64,000 nucleotides of DNA from Alisma plantago-aquatica (GCA_963693085.1 OY856411.1:1345971050-1346035049); one strand, 5' to 3'. Counted from the first letter of the stretch, positions 45,964 to 58,187 are shown. The notes: generated by a model from the letters alone, not told the origin. Translations and numbers: made by a program.

Positions 45964-48944
45964 TGTGACAAAGTGAGTTTTTATAATATTTTTCTCTCTC
46001 TTAAAAATTTTAGTATCAATTTTTTGACAAAAATAGCCTCATATACTTTCCTCACTCAATTGAACAAAGATGAGTCACAAATTGCAAAGAAAATGCAAAC
46101 CCTAATATTCTATGATGATAAAATACATGTGTTACTGTATTTAGTAAATGAACATATCAAATATTGGAATTTGGATCTCAAACATATACCAAAGCTTCAT
46201 GAAGACCTTATAGAACTACCCTTAAAATTTTGTTGCAATTGTATCAACCAATTGGGAGATATGACCAATTTAATTTGGTGCATATTCCATTTCATTTGAA
46301 CCCTATGACCTAAGTTCCGAATTTCCTTTTTATTTAAATGTGTCACGCAACCCTGTAGAGCTTGGGCACAGACCTTGGTTTAGGTCGGGTTTTTTTTTCT
46401 GGCCTTTGATCAGTGATTTAGTGGGGGAGACTTCGTCTCCTACCTCCCACAAAGGGCGGGGAGATAGAAAGCAACTCGAGCCTCAGCCAGGATCCATCTC
46501 ATCCACCTTCTTGAATATCTATCCATGTAGATATCTTTGTCTTGCAATTTTGTGGCTGGCCATACCAGTGTTGACCGAGTTCCACGTGTCGTTGCACCAA
46601 ACCAACAACCTGACCTCAGCTCACTCTCACTCCGGCGGTGCATTTTGGGCTTCACTATCCTCGCCCTCAAAGACCTATTTAACCCCTCCACTAGCTCCGC
46701 CATTCTCCCTTTACCCATTTTCCTTCATCGATTGTGAGCACAACAACCTGAACACCACTCCCCCAGTCCACCTTCATCAACCTCCAGACACCTTCACCGC
46801 CTGATACCCTCGGTGCTTCTCGCACCATTCTGACATCTCCAGCATCCTCGCCGAGCCTCCTTGGTGCTTCCCACCGGAGCTCTGAGGTCCTGAACTCCTC
46901 CCTCCTCTCAAACCTTCCCCTCTCCGGTGACCTCCTCCAGGGATGCGACGGCGTGGAGTTCTATAAGGAGCCACAGTCGGAAACCCTCACTCCTCTGATC
47001 GGGGAAGCCTCACAAAGGTTAAGGCACCTTCTTTCTCATAAAAGCACCACCCAGGATCTAGCAGGAGCTCACCGGAGTTGATCGAGCTGCTCGACTAGTA
47101 GTGGGAAAGGAGAAGCAGAGCAAGGGAGCGAAAGTTGCTAGCAAAAATCATGTTGGACCAATAAACAATCGCCAAATCAACTATAGGAGTCGCGGGCCAC
47201 CACTCCAACTCTCAGATCCGCGGGATATCTTGCAAAACCTTGGATCAATGAGAGTCGTCGATCCAGTTGGATCCGACCATTGATCAAGGTAATCTTCTTC
47301 TTTTCTTTTTACCTTAAACAATAGAATAATGATTATCTTAGAAAAATCCTAGAAAATGTTAGGATTATCAGAAAATATCGAACCAATATACCTTTTTGAT
47401 CAAAAACATTCTCTATCCAAATAAAATATGATCAAGACCTATATCCGTTTCCTTTTTCAAAAATAGTTTCCTAAAGCCTAAATGGCCTTTTTAATTATAA
47501 TTAATTATTGATAATGACTTTTCTTGATGATGTATATCTAAAATGTATTTAACCCTATATGAAACCCTAATTTCTAAATAAATCGAAATACTATTCTAAG
47601 TTGATAAATGATCAAAGGATTAGAAGAAAAACTAAATCTAGTTTCTCTTTCTACATGAAATTAAAGGTATATCTTTATAACAAAATCTAATATCACTAGA
47701 TGATGATTAGTGATCATGATTGGTCCTGAACCCTTAAATGAACCCTGATGTTATGAATGATGTTATGTTTAGAGTTGCTTTACCCTTTTTATCCAACCAT
47801 CTTATAAACCCTAGTTTATGGAAATCTTCTAATTGATTAATTAAATATTATCTTTTAATCAAACTTTTTTATGATGGATCAGACTTGATAATATCTCTAA
47901 ACCCAATTAAAATATGGAAAATCCCTTATCTAAATTAGATAACATAAAAGGCATAATAACTAAGAGCATATCTTAGTCTTGGCCACATGGACCAATAGTA
48001 ATGTTGTACCCTTGCTTTCTTTGTAAGGTGACTTAATTCTTGATTGATTCTAAATCTTTGGATATCTGATCTAATCAAGCAGGTACGTTGTCTTAAAAGT
48101 ATAAGACTATATTTTTGGTTGCCTACGATATGTAATACCTTGAATGCTCATATTTGAACATGATTGCTTGGTTGACTAGTATGAGTTATACTTCACCAAA
48201 CCTAATAGAACATAAATGATTATGATGGGTTGTAGCTACTAGAGCACATAGCCTGGTGTGGATGTATGTTGCCTAAAATGGATTTATGATTCCTTGGCCC
48301 ATGTTAGATGTATGATGATATTATATTTCCCATACTAAATGTAATTCAAGTGTAATATGTGTAGTACAACCGCATCAAAATGATTGTAATTAAAAGGGAT
48401 GTTTACCTGCTTTTCATCTTAAGAAATGGTTTTATCTCTCTTTTCTTCTTGTTTGAATATTTTCCTTTATGCAACCTTATTAGTGTAACTTTTACCACGT
48501 ACCAACTTTGTTGATGTTTTGTTTCTTGTATTTTCTAGGTACAAGGAACAATTTGCAAACAAAGTGAAATGCATACTCAAAGTACCTAAAGGCATAAATT
48601 AATAAGCATGGAGGATTTATTAAATAGACCTATTACTCTTATCTTATTCTTGCTAGATGTTAGTTTATTTCTTAGTTGATGTTGAGGATGACTGAGATCC
48701 TATGTAATAAAGTATCTTTCTCCATAACAATATTTTCTCTCTTTATGTAATGACTTTATTTTATCTATATGGATGAATGTCTGTGTGACTTTATGAGATG
48801 ATGTGGACTTGATCTTGGCTCAATCTCTATTTTTATTTGACTAATCTAATCTCTTATATTTTCCCTTTTGACATCTATAGATATGAGTGCATGCAAATCT
48901 GTGAATGTCACTATGGAAAGTATATAGAAATTGGGGTCGTCACA
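45964..48944 (+). repeat. Chromovirus 5' LTR
   Basis: Likely TATA box TATTTAA at 46,676-46,682; the 3' LTR has GATTTAA at that place. Frames at 45,973-46,299 and 46,340-46,804 recur in the 3' LTR and have no domain. A GT (AAG-GTAATC near 47,287) and a later AG (TTTTCTAG-GT near 48,538) could bound a leader intron; this is speculative. Confidence 0.9.
46676..46682 (+). promoter_or_regulatory. Chromovirus LTR TATA-like box
   Basis: TATTTAA within CCTATTTAACCCCTCC, a spacing and context common in plant promoters. Confidence 0.4.
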
Positions 48945-48945
48945 G

Positions 48946-48960
48946 TTGGTATCAGAGCCA
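48946..48960 (+). other. Chromovirus primer-binding site
   Basis: TTGGTATCAGAGCCA, a perfect initiator-Met tRNA match, directly after the LTR end. The leader to the gag ATG (48,961-49,485) has no other feature. Confidence 0.92.
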
Positions 48961-49485
48961 GTGTTCACACATCAAATCACATGAACTTCATTCACCCTAT
49001 TTTGAGTCTAGGGTAGTCCTTGAGTTAGGGATGTGAAGGGTGGAGGTGTCTAGGATAGCATCTTCCATGGGTCTGACTAAAGTCTCTGAGCCACTTAGCT
49101 TGGCAATCATGAGGCTACCTTTATGGCAGTATAAGTCTACCTGGCCAATACCCTAAGTGTCCCCTATTCTTGGGCTTACCTTAATTTAGAAATCTTCTCA
49201 TCTATAGATGTTCCCTCTCATCCCTTCTATAGGAAAATTTTTTTCTCATCTATGTTTTAAAATAAATTTTCCCTCTTACCTCTGTTATAAGGTTAGGAAG
49301 GAGTCTCTTTATTTAGAAAGTCCTAAGGATCGACTGATAAGGATTTTAGGATATCCTCCATAAATCATAACATTCAGAACATTAATAATTGATAAAGGAG
49401 GATAATGAAATATCATGTGATAATAATAATGATAATTATGAGAATAATAGTTGAAGTAATAAATCTAATATGTTGAAATTTTAGG

Positions 49486-50586
49486 ATGCCTCCTAAGACT
49501 CACAACTCTAAGGCCTATGAGGAATCATCCTCTAAGAAGAGAAAAGAGCCTGAAACCTACGAAGTACCTGATCTTGAAACTATGGCTAAAGAAAGATGGG
49601 AGGAACAGAAGAAAATCCTTCTAGATTTTATGGAAACCCTCACCACAAAAGGAACCCCTGAACCTAGCTCCTCTAGGAAGAGAGAAGTGACAGTGATAGA
49701 CTTTATTAAGATCAACCCTGACCCCTTTTTGGGGGAAGATCAGCCTGAGGTCATGGACAAGGTTGAGGCCTGGATCCTTTCCATAGAGAATGCCTTTCGT
49801 ACCCTAGAATTACCCGAGGAAAAGAAGGTCAAATTTTCCACTCATTTTCTTAAGGGAGGGGCGAAGATCTGGTGGGAAAACTATGGTGGGAACCAGGGAG
49901 AGGAAGTAGACAACTTGGGGTGGGAAGCCTTCAAGACCCTCTTCACTGACCGTTTCATGCCCATAACTAAGAGGAAGAGGAAAGAGAAGATGTACATGGA
50001 GCTTAGGCAAGGCAGTCTCTCAGTGGCTGATTATACCCAGAAGTTTAGGCTTATGGAATGCTATGCCCCTATTCGGACTGAGGACCGCCTCAGTGAGCAT
50101 TATGTAGATTGCCTTTCCGGACACCTGAAAACCCTAGTTATAGCCTCCCGTCCCCGAAGAATTGATGAAGCCCTAGACATGGCCCTTAAGCAGGAAAGGG
50201 AGCAGGGATTGCAGAAGCCTTCTAGCATGGGATATCTAGGGTTGACCACCACTGAAGAAGAGAAGTTCAAGAAGTTCCACCCCTTCCATAATAAAGGATC
50301 AGGAAAAGGAGGAGGTTCAGAGAAGAAAGGACAGAAGAACAACAAGCTGGTGGATTACCGCAACAAATGCAAGACTTGTGGACGAGGACATGATGGACCT
50401 TGTCGCTACACTAAGCCGGTCTGCTACAACTAAAAAAAGAGGGACATTTCCTTGCCAGGTATCCCAATGCGTCTATCCTGGGAAAACCTCCAGCGGGTGC
50501 TCCACCCCCTCAGGGACACCGCAATGCTAGGGTGTTCGCAGTACGAGCAGAAGAGGCTAGGGAAAATCCAAACTACCTTGTCGAAG
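49486..50586 (+). pseudogene. Chromovirus Gag
   Basis: Structural Gag forming the virus-like particle. The ATG at 49,486 opens a 315-codon frame. The Retrotrans_gag domain spans about residues 80-260, with VEAWILSIENAFRTLELPEE, KIWWENYGG and LRQGSLSVADYTQKF. CKTCGRGHDGPC near residue 295 is a plant chromovirus knuckle. The frame then stops at 50,431 because one base is missing in the A-run of the second zinc knuckle. The sequence resumes one frame over (YPNASILGKPPAGAPPP) and reaches 50,586 in the same frame as pol. The last cysteine of that knuckle is a tyrosine. Confidence 0.88.
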
Positions 50587-50664
50587 GTAACCTTAAATCT
50601 TTTTCATATATCTAATATCTTATTCAATGCCTTCAATTATTTAAAACGTAATTATCCTATATAG
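50587..50664 (+). other. Intron-like GT-AG segment between gag and protease
   Basis: Exactly 78 bp, beginning GTAACC and ending TATATAG. It is much richer in AT than the coding sequence on either side and contains in-frame stops. Omitting it joins VEG-side codons to the protease frame without a shift (78 is a multiple of three). A CTAAT branch-like motif lies near 50,611. It may be a small intron or an AT-rich insertion. Confidence 0.45.
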
Positions 50665-51407
50665 ACATTGTTTTCTTGAATGGACATCCTGTTAAAGCAT
50701 TATTTGACTTTGGATCCACAAATACTTTTATCTCTCAAAATCTAGCCTCAATGTTGCACTTACATATAAGGGACTTGGGTTATATTCTGGATGTGTCAAC
50801 TCCTAGTGGTAAAATATTCACTACATTGCAGAAAACTAATGTCCTACCTCTAAAATTCAAAAATCATGACATGCCCTTTGAATTCATTCTCTTAAGCATG
50901 GAAGACTTTGATATTATTCTTGGTATGGATTGGCTATACACATATCATGCTCACATTGACTGTAGAAATAAGATGGTAGTTTTCTCTCAGCCTCATTGCT
51001 CTCCTATGGTGATCCCTCGGGGAAGCAGATTCTGTAATAATATATTAATTTCCTCTCTTAAAGCTAAAAAGCTCATATCTAAAGGATGTAAAGTCTTCCT
51101 CGCATTTGTCTCAGAGACCAGTCTTGACAATGGGCCTGTAGAAAGACTGGAGGTGGTACGTGATTTCCTAGACATATTTCTGGAGGAGCTTCCTGGGCTG
51201 CCTCCAAACAGAGACATTGAGTTCTCCATAGACCTTCTTCCTGGAACCACTCCGATTTCTAGGGCACCGTATAGGATGGCACGTGCTAAGCTTATGGAGT
51301 TGAAGAAACAATTACAAGAATTTCTTGATAAGGGTTTTATCCGCCCTAGTGTTTCCCCTTGGGGTGCACCTGTCCTTTTTTTAAAAAAGAAAGATGGTTC
51401 AATGTGA
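50665..51407 (+). pseudogene. Chromovirus protease and RT N-terminus
   Basis: Aspartic protease of the pol polyprotein. The active-site loop reads ALFDFGSTNTFIS, where the family has D-S-G; serine to phenylalanine should disable it. FDIILGMDWLYTYHAHIDC is the second conserved half. After a linker, LPGLPPNRDIEFSIDLLPG starts the RT (near 51,190), continuing to the fingers KGFIRPSVSPWGAPVLFLKKKDGSM. The frame stops at a TGA (51,405-51,407) where an arginine is expected. Confidence 0.88.
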
Positions 51408-52091
51408 ATCTGTATTGACTATCGCATGTTGAACCAAGCTACCATTAAAAATAAGTATCATCTCCCTCGTACTGATGACCTCTTTGATCAACTTCATACT
51501 GCTAAATTCTTCTCCAAAATTGATCTTCATTCTGGATACCATCAACTTAAGGTCAAGGATTCAGATGTATCTAAGACTGCTTTTCGAACTCGTTATGGGC
51601 ACTATGAATTTCTGGTGATGTCGTTCGGGTTGACCAACGCACCTGGCGTATTCATGAACTTGATGAACAAAGTCTTCCAACCTTATCTTGATGAGTTTGT
51701 GGTCATCTTCATTGATGATATTCTGATCTATTCTGACTCTATGGAGAAACACCGAGAGCATCTGAAGTCTATCCTTGAGATTCTTCAAGCCCATAAATTC
51801 TATGGCAAGCTTTCTAAATGTGAATTATGTATTCACAAAGTTATATTTCTTGGTCATGTCATCTCTGGGGGCAATATATCTATTGATCCCGCTAAGGTTT
51901 TTGTTATACTTGATTGGCAACCTCCTCACAATCCTTCTGAAATCCAGAGTTTCTTAGGTTTGGCCGGATATTATCATCATTTTATTCTGAATTTCTCCAA
52001 AGTGGCACTTCCTCTCACTAATCTTACTCGGAAGGACGAGCATTTCTTTTGGTCAGCTACTTGTGAGTCTAGCTTCCAAGAGCTCAAGTAG
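51408..52091 (+). pseudogene. Chromovirus reverse transcriptase
   Basis: Copies element RNA into [25 protein letters not shown] (motif A aspartate kept), [20 protein letters not shown] and [12 protein letters not shown] (the FIDD active site, kept) appear in order, then FLGHVISGG and the connection [10 protein letters not shown]. Same frame as the preceding piece. It ends at a TAG (52,089) where glutamine is usual. The minus-strand frame opposite is a shadow. Confidence 0.92.
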
Positions 52092-52751
52092 AAGTTGACA
52101 TCAACACCTGTCCTTGTTCTACCATCTGGAAATGAAGGATTTGTGATATTCACTAATGCTTCTCAACATAGACTAGGGTGTGTACTAAAACAAAATGGGA
52201 AAGTAGTGACCTTTGCTTTCAGACAGCTGAAACCTAATGAACTGAATTACCCTACGCATGATTTGGAGTTAGCTACTATCATCCATGCTCTCAAAATTTG
52301 GAGGCACTACTTGTACGGGGCAACGCTTGATATCTTCACCAACCACAAAAGCCTCAAGTACATTCTGATGCAAAAGGATTTGAATCTGCGACAACGATGG
52401 TGGATCGAGTACCTGAAGGACTACGGCTTCACAATTGGCTACCATCCAGGCAAGGCCAATGTGGTTGCAGATGCTCTTAGTAGGAAAAGAGCCATTGGTG
52501 CATCCCTATTTGTACCCGAATGGAGGAACATGGAGGACCTAGCAAGTTGGAGACCACAATTCCTAGCTGATCGTATGGACGTCAATAACATCTCAATCAC
52601 ATCCAACCTGCATTCTGAACTACTGAAGGCACAGAAAGCAAGTCCCGAGCTTGCAGAGCTCTCCTCTCTCCTGGCTAAGCCTCAATCACATCTATCAGTG
52701 GGTCTTGATGGTGGTCTTCGATACAAGAACCGTATGTGGGTTCCAGAGTAG
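52092..52751 (+). pseudogene. Chromovirus RNase H
   Basis: Degrades the RNA strand during reverse transcription. [16 protein letters not shown] is the first catalytic strand, where T-D-A-S is expected, so the aspartate is lost. [20 protein letters not shown] carries the glutamate helix, and [12 protein letters not shown] is the C-terminal motif with its aspartate. The linker to integrase ends at a TAG (52,749). Confidence 0.9.
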
Positions 52752-53570
52752 TCAGCCGAAAAGACAAAGATTCTCAGTGAGGCACATGGGTCAAAGTACA
52801 CAGTCCATCCTGGAACGACAAAGATGTACAAACACCTACAACGTCAGTTTTGGTGGAGAGGCATGAAGCGTGATATTGTTGAATTCGTGTCCAGATGCCT
52901 GACATGCCAGATGATCAAGGTCGAGCACCAGATACCAGGCGGTCTACTACAACTCCTTGAAATTCTGGAATGGAAATGGGAGCACATCACCATGGACTTC
53001 GTGGTAGGGCTACCGAGAACCATGAAGGGATACGATGTTGCATGGGTCGTCATGTATCGTCTCACCAAGTCAGCTCATTTCCTCCCTATGAAGACCACTG
53101 TGAAAGTTTCTGAGTTGGCCGACCTTTATATACGGGAGATTGTACGTCTACATGGAGTTCCAACATCCATTGTCTCAGACCGGGACCCAAAGTTTACTTC
53201 AAATCTATGGAAACACGTTCAAGAAGAATTGGGCACCAAGTTGAACTTCAGTACAGCTTATCATTCGCAGACAGATGGAGAGTCAGAACGAACAGTGCAG
53301 ATTCTGGAGGATCTTCTACGAGCTTGTATGCTTGATTGGGAAGGCTCATGGGACCATTACCTGCCTTTAGCTGAGTTCTCCTATAATAATAGCTATCAGG
53401 CGAGTATTGGGATGCCACCATACGAAGCTCTCTATGGTCGACCGTGCAGATCTCCATTACATTGGGATGAGGTCGGAGAACACACCTTGATGAAATATGA
53501 GGAGATGCAGTTGTATGCAGATAAAGTTGCCCTGGTCGGGTAGAGAATGAAGCGAGCACAGGATAGGTAG
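52752..53570 (+). pseudogene. Chromovirus integrase
   Basis: Inserts element DNA into the genome. The zinc site runs HGSKYTVHPGTTKMYKHL to SRCLTCQ. The DDE core has ITMDFVVGLPR, TSIVSDRDPKFTS and HSQTDGESERTVQ; all three acidic residues remain. EFSYNNSYQASIGMPPYEALYGR follows. In-frame TAG codons occur at 53,541 and 53,568, the second in DR-stop-KSYAD, where a glutamine is normal. Confidence 0.92.
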
Positions 53571-54035
53571 AAATCATATGCAGATGGTCACCGGCAGGAA
53601 CGTCAGTTCAAGGAAGGTGATCATGTCTTTCTGAAGATCTGACCTATTTGAGCTTTGGCCAAGAATAAGGGAAAGCTCAGTCCTCATTATGTGGGACCCT
53701 TCGATATCCTTGAAAGGGTTGGAGAATGTGCCTATCGTCTTACTTTGCCACCTCAGTATAGTGCTATGCATAATGTCTTTCATGTATCTAATCTGAAGCC
53801 TTATGTCAAGGACCCCAGTCACATTCTGAATCATGAGCTTCTCGACCTGAAAGATGATCTGTCTTATGCTGAGTCACCAGTCAAAATCCTCGATTTAAAG
53901 ACAAAGGAGTTTCTCAATAATCGACGTATAGATATGGTGAAAGTTCTCTGGAGCCACCATGATCAAATTGATGCTACATGGGAGCTCAAGTCCGAAGTCG
54001 AGTGGAAATATCCACATCTCTTTCAGGATGCTTGA
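53571..54035 (+). pseudogene. Chromovirus integrase C-terminus and chromodomain
   Basis: GKLSPHYVGPFDILERVGEC and NVFHVSNLKPYV form the integrase SH3-like/GPY-F module. The terminal KILDLKTKEFLNN, VLWSHHDQIDATWE and KYPHLF match the degenerate chromodomain of Tekay/Del elements, thought to steer insertion to chromatin. Two TGA codons (53,640 and 53,652) interrupt it. The natural stop is TGA at 54,033. Confidence 0.87.
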
Positions 54036-54053
54036 ATTTTGAGGGCAAAATTC

Positions 54054-54070
54054 TTAAAACGAGGGGAGAA
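54054..54070 (+). other. Chromovirus polypurine tract
   Basis: AAAACGAGGGGAGAA directly before the 3' LTR. Confidence 0.85.
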
Positions 54071-57045
54071 TGTGACAAAGTGAGTTTTTATAATATTTTT
54101 CTCTCTCTTAAAAATTTATTATCAATTTGTTGACCAAAATACCCTCATATACTTTCCTCACTCAATTGAACAAGGATGAGTCACAAATTGCAAAGAAAAT
54201 GCAAACCCTAATATGCTATGATGATAAAATACATGTGTTAGTGTATTTAGTAAATGAACATATCAAATGTTGGAATTTGGATCTCAAACTTATACCAAAG
54301 CTTCATGACGACCTTATAGAACTACCCCTAAAATTTTGTTGCAATCGGATCAACCAATTGGGAGATATGACCAATTTAATTTGGTGCATATTCCATTTCA
54401 TTTGAACCCTATGACCTAAGTTCTGAATTTCCTTTTTATTTAAATGTGTCACGCAACCCTGTAGAGCTTGGGTGCGGACCTTGGTTTAGGTTGGGTTTTT
54501 TTTCTAGTCATTGATCAGTGATCTAGCGGGGGAGACTTCGTCTCCTACCTCCCGCAAAAGGTGGGGAGATAGAAAGCAACCCGAGCCTCAGCCAGGCTCC
54601 ATCTCATCCACCTTCTTGAATATCTATCTGTGTAGACATCTTTGTCTTGCAATTTTGTGGCTAGACATACCAGTCTTGACCAAGTTCCACGCACCGTTGC
54701 GCCAAACCAACAACCTGACCTCAGCTCACTCTCACTCTGACGGCACCATTTAGGGCTTCACTACCCTTTCCCTCAAAGACCGATTTAACCCCTCCACTAG
54801 CTCTGCCATTCCCCCTTTACCCATTTTCCTTCATCGATTGCGAGCACAACAACCCAAACACCACTCCCCCAATCCACCTTCATCATCCTCCAGACACCTT
54901 CACCACCTGATACCCTTGGTGATTCTCACACCATTCTGACCTCTCTAGCATCATCGTCGAGCCTCCTTGGTGCTTCCCACTGGAGCTGTGAGGTCCTGAA
55001 CTCCTCCCTTCTCTCAAACCTTCCCCTCTCCGGCGACCTCCTCCAGGGATGTGGCGGCGTGGAGTTCTACAGGGAGCCACAGTCAGAAATCCTCACTTCT
55101 CTGATCGGGGCAGCCTTGTGAAGGTTAAGGCGCCTTCTTTCTCACGACAGCACCACCCAGGAGCTAGCAAGAGCTCACCAGAGTTGATCGAGCTGCTCGG
55201 CTAGTAGTGGGAAAGGAGAAGTAGAGCAAGGGAGGGAAAGTTGCCAGCAAAAATCGTGTTGGACCAATAAACAATCTCCAAATCAACTAGAGGAGTCGCG
55301 CTCCACCACTCCAACTCTTAGATCTGCAGGCTATCTTGCAAAACCTTAGATCAACGAGAGTCGTCGATCCAGTTGGATCCAATCGTTGATCAAGGTAATC
55401 TTCTTCTTTTCTTTTTACCTTAAACAATAGAATAATGATTATCTTAGAAAATTCCTACAAAATGCTAGGATTATCAGAAAATATCAAACCAATATACCTT
55501 TTTTATCAAAAAAACATTCTCCATCCAAATAAAATATGATCAGGACCTATATCCATTTCCTTTTTCAAAAATAGTTGCCTAAAGCCTAAATGACCTTTTT
55601 AATTATAATTAATTATTGATAATGACGTTTCTTGATGATGTACGACTATGTAAAATGTATTTAACCCTAGATGAAACCTTGATTTCTAAATAAATCGAAA
55701 TACTATTCTAAGTTGATAAATGATCAAAGGATTAGAAGAAAAACTAAATCTAGTTTCTCTTTCTACATGAAATTAAAGGTATATCTTTATAACAAAATAT
55801 AATATCACTAGATGATGATTAGTGATCATGATTGGTCCTGAACCCTGATGTTATGAATGATTAATATGTTTAGGGTTGCTTTCCCCTTTTTATCCAACCA
55901 TCTTAGAAACCCTAGTTTATGGAAATCTTCTAATTGATTAATAAAATATTATCTTTTAATCAAAAAAATTTATGATGGATCAGACCTGATACTATCCCTA
56001 AACCCAATTAAAATATGGAAAATCCCTGATCTGAATTAGATAACATAAAAGGAATAATAACTAAGAGCATATCTTAGTCTTGGCCATGTGGACCAATAGT
56101 AATGTTGTACCCTTGCTTTCTTTGCAGGGTGACTTAATTCTTGATTGATTCTAAATCTTTGGATATCTAATCTAATCAAGCAGGTACGTGGTCTTATAAG
56201 TATAAGACTAGATTTTTGGTGGCCTATGATATGTAATACCTTGAATGCTCATATTCGAATATGATTTCTTGGTTGACTAGTATGAGTTATACTTCGCAAA
56301 ACCTAATAGAACATAAATGATTATGATGGGTTGTAGCTACTAGAGCACATAGCCTAGTGCGGATGTATGTTGCCTAACATGGATGTATGATTCCTTGGCC
56401 CATGTTATATGTATGATGATATTATATTGCCCACACTAGATGTAAGTCAAGTGCAATATGTGTAGTACAACCACATCAAAATGATTGTAATTAAAAGGGA
56501 TGTTTACCTGATTTTTGTCTTAAGAAATGGTTTTATCTCTCTTTTCTTCTTGTTCGAATATTTTCCTTTATGCAACCTTATTAGTGTAACTTTTACCACG
56601 TACCAACTTTGTTGATGTTTTGTTTCTCGAATTTTCTAGGTACAAGGAACAATTGACAAACAAAGTGAAATGCATGCTCAAAGTACCTGAAGGCATAAAT
56701 TAATAAGCATGGAGGATTTATTAAATAGACATATTCCTCTTATCTTATTCTTGCTAGATGTTAGTTTATTTCTTAGTTGATGTTGAGGATGACTGAGATC
56801 CTATGTAATAAAGTATCTTTCTCTAGAACAATATTTTCTCTCTTTATGTAATGACTTTATTTTATCTATATGAATGAATGTCTGTGTGACTTTATGAGAT
56901 GATGTGGACTTGATCTTTTCTCAATCTTTGTTTTTAGTTGACTACTCTAATCTCTTATATTTTCCCTTTTGACATCTATAGATATGAGTGCACGCATATC
57001 TATGAATGTCACTATGGAAAGTAAATAGAAATTGGGGTCGTCACA
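54071..57045 (+). repeat. Chromovirus 3' LTR
   Basis: Collinear with the 5' LTR over its whole length with small indels (for example a short deletion near 55,845 and an extra ACTATG near 55,645). It ends GTCGTCACA and is followed by TTGTC. Confidence 0.9.
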
Positions 57046-57050
57046 TTGTC
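57046..57050. repeat. TSD of the chromovirus, right (TTGTC)
   Basis: Identical to 45,959-45,963. Confidence 0.9.
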
Positions 57051-58187
57051 CACACTTATAGCACGTCTTGTTTTCATACGAAGCCTAGGAAGCCTTGTCA
57101 CAGACACTGAGGCAACACTCTAGGCTCCTAGAGGAGGAAAACTACGACTCCTACTCTTACTTGGGGACCAGTGTGTTGGTGTACTAGACCTATGTTGTGT
57201 TGGTGGTGTTGATATCCTAGGCTCATTAAAGCCACCCAACGAATGTCCCTGGTACTCAACGGGCCTCTTCTTGGCACTCTTATCTTTCTTCTCAACCACA
57301 TACCTCTCTATCCTTCGAACCAACTCCACAAACATAGAAAAACTCTCTCTACTCTCTAGGGCTACTACTGGCATCGTCAACTCTGCACTCAACCCTTTCT
57401 CAAAGTGTTTGATCCTCTCCTATTCTGTCGTGGCCATGTGAGGACATAACCTCAACAACTCCATAAACCTTGCTTCATACTCATTGATCATCACAGATTC
57501 TTATTGGATCCTCTCAAACTGACTGATCTTCTCATCAAGGTACATTTGAGGGAAGTACCGACTAACAAGCATACATCGGAATTCCTCCCAATCGATCACA
57601 ACACCTAGCCTATTTTCCTCCTTTATGGGCCACTAATGGCCAGCACTCCCCTTCAAAAGGTATACAATGTGCTTCACCTTATCATCCTCTAGGATACTAA
57701 GGATCTTGAAGGCTTTCTCTATCTCTGTTAGCTAGAGATCTGCATCCACTGGATCTGTCATACTCGCATATTCCACGGTTGCAACTCACCTCAACCACTC
57801 AAACATCTTCCTCAAGACCAAATATTCCATATTCGGGACTGCTGCTCTCGCTTGAGGAATGGGCGTTCTGTCTGCCAATGTGTAATTGTGGCCATAAACT
57901 ATCCAAACATGGACTGAAAAGCGATATTGGCCACCACTACAGGGTCTATCTGGGGCATCTCAGGCGCTCTATCCTCATCAACTTGTCTCCATGCACCCCC
58001 ACCTAGTACAACAACACCACTCTCAGCAACATGTTTTTTGTGTTCTACAGTCATCTTTTCAACTCTTCTTCTTCTACATAGACAGAAGTCACTATAAGAC
58101 AAATAGAGGACACTAGAACAGACACAAATCCTAGTCCTAAGTCCATGTAGACTTAGTGAACCTAAATCTCTAATACCAACCAAACTC
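57051..58187 (-). pseudogene. Gag-only internal copy B, main gag part
   Basis: Minus-strand gag, best preserved of the three. The ATG at 58,054 opens MTVEHKKHVAESGVV. Decayed Retrotrans_gag follows, then AELTMPVVALESRESF, RRIERYVVEKKDKSAKKRPV and STPTHWSPSKSRSRSF (57,120-57,392). The first half of the zinc knuckle (TCYKCGQ) ends exactly at the chromovirus junction near 57,050. The PBS complement lies at 58,168-58,180. Several stops lie between 57,400 and 57,900. Confidence 0.72.

Larger units (their letters stand above)
45964..57045 (+). mobile_element. Tekay/Del-type Ty3/Gypsy chromovirus, near complete (11,082 bp)
   Basis: Two full LTRs (2,981 and 2,975 bp, starting TGTGACAAAG and ending GGGGTCGTCACA), an initiator-Met PBS, a gag-pol region in the order gag-protease-RT-RNase H-integrase-chromodomain, a PPT and a perfect 5-bp TSD. 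The LTRs differ by roughly 5 percent over the first 150 bp compared by eye, so it is the youngest well-resolved insertion here. All coding domains are present, but stops and catalytic-residue changes make it inactive. Confidence 0.93.

Noticed and set aside
46340..46804. 154-codon plus-strand open frame
   Set aside because: It lies wholly inside the chromovirus LTR, recurs broken in the 3' LTR (54,511-54,753), and has no domain.
47284..48540. Possible 1.25-kb intron within the chromovirus LTR leader
   Set aside because: GT and AG positions look plausible, but no independent support can be drawn from one sequence; mentioned only in the LTR entry.
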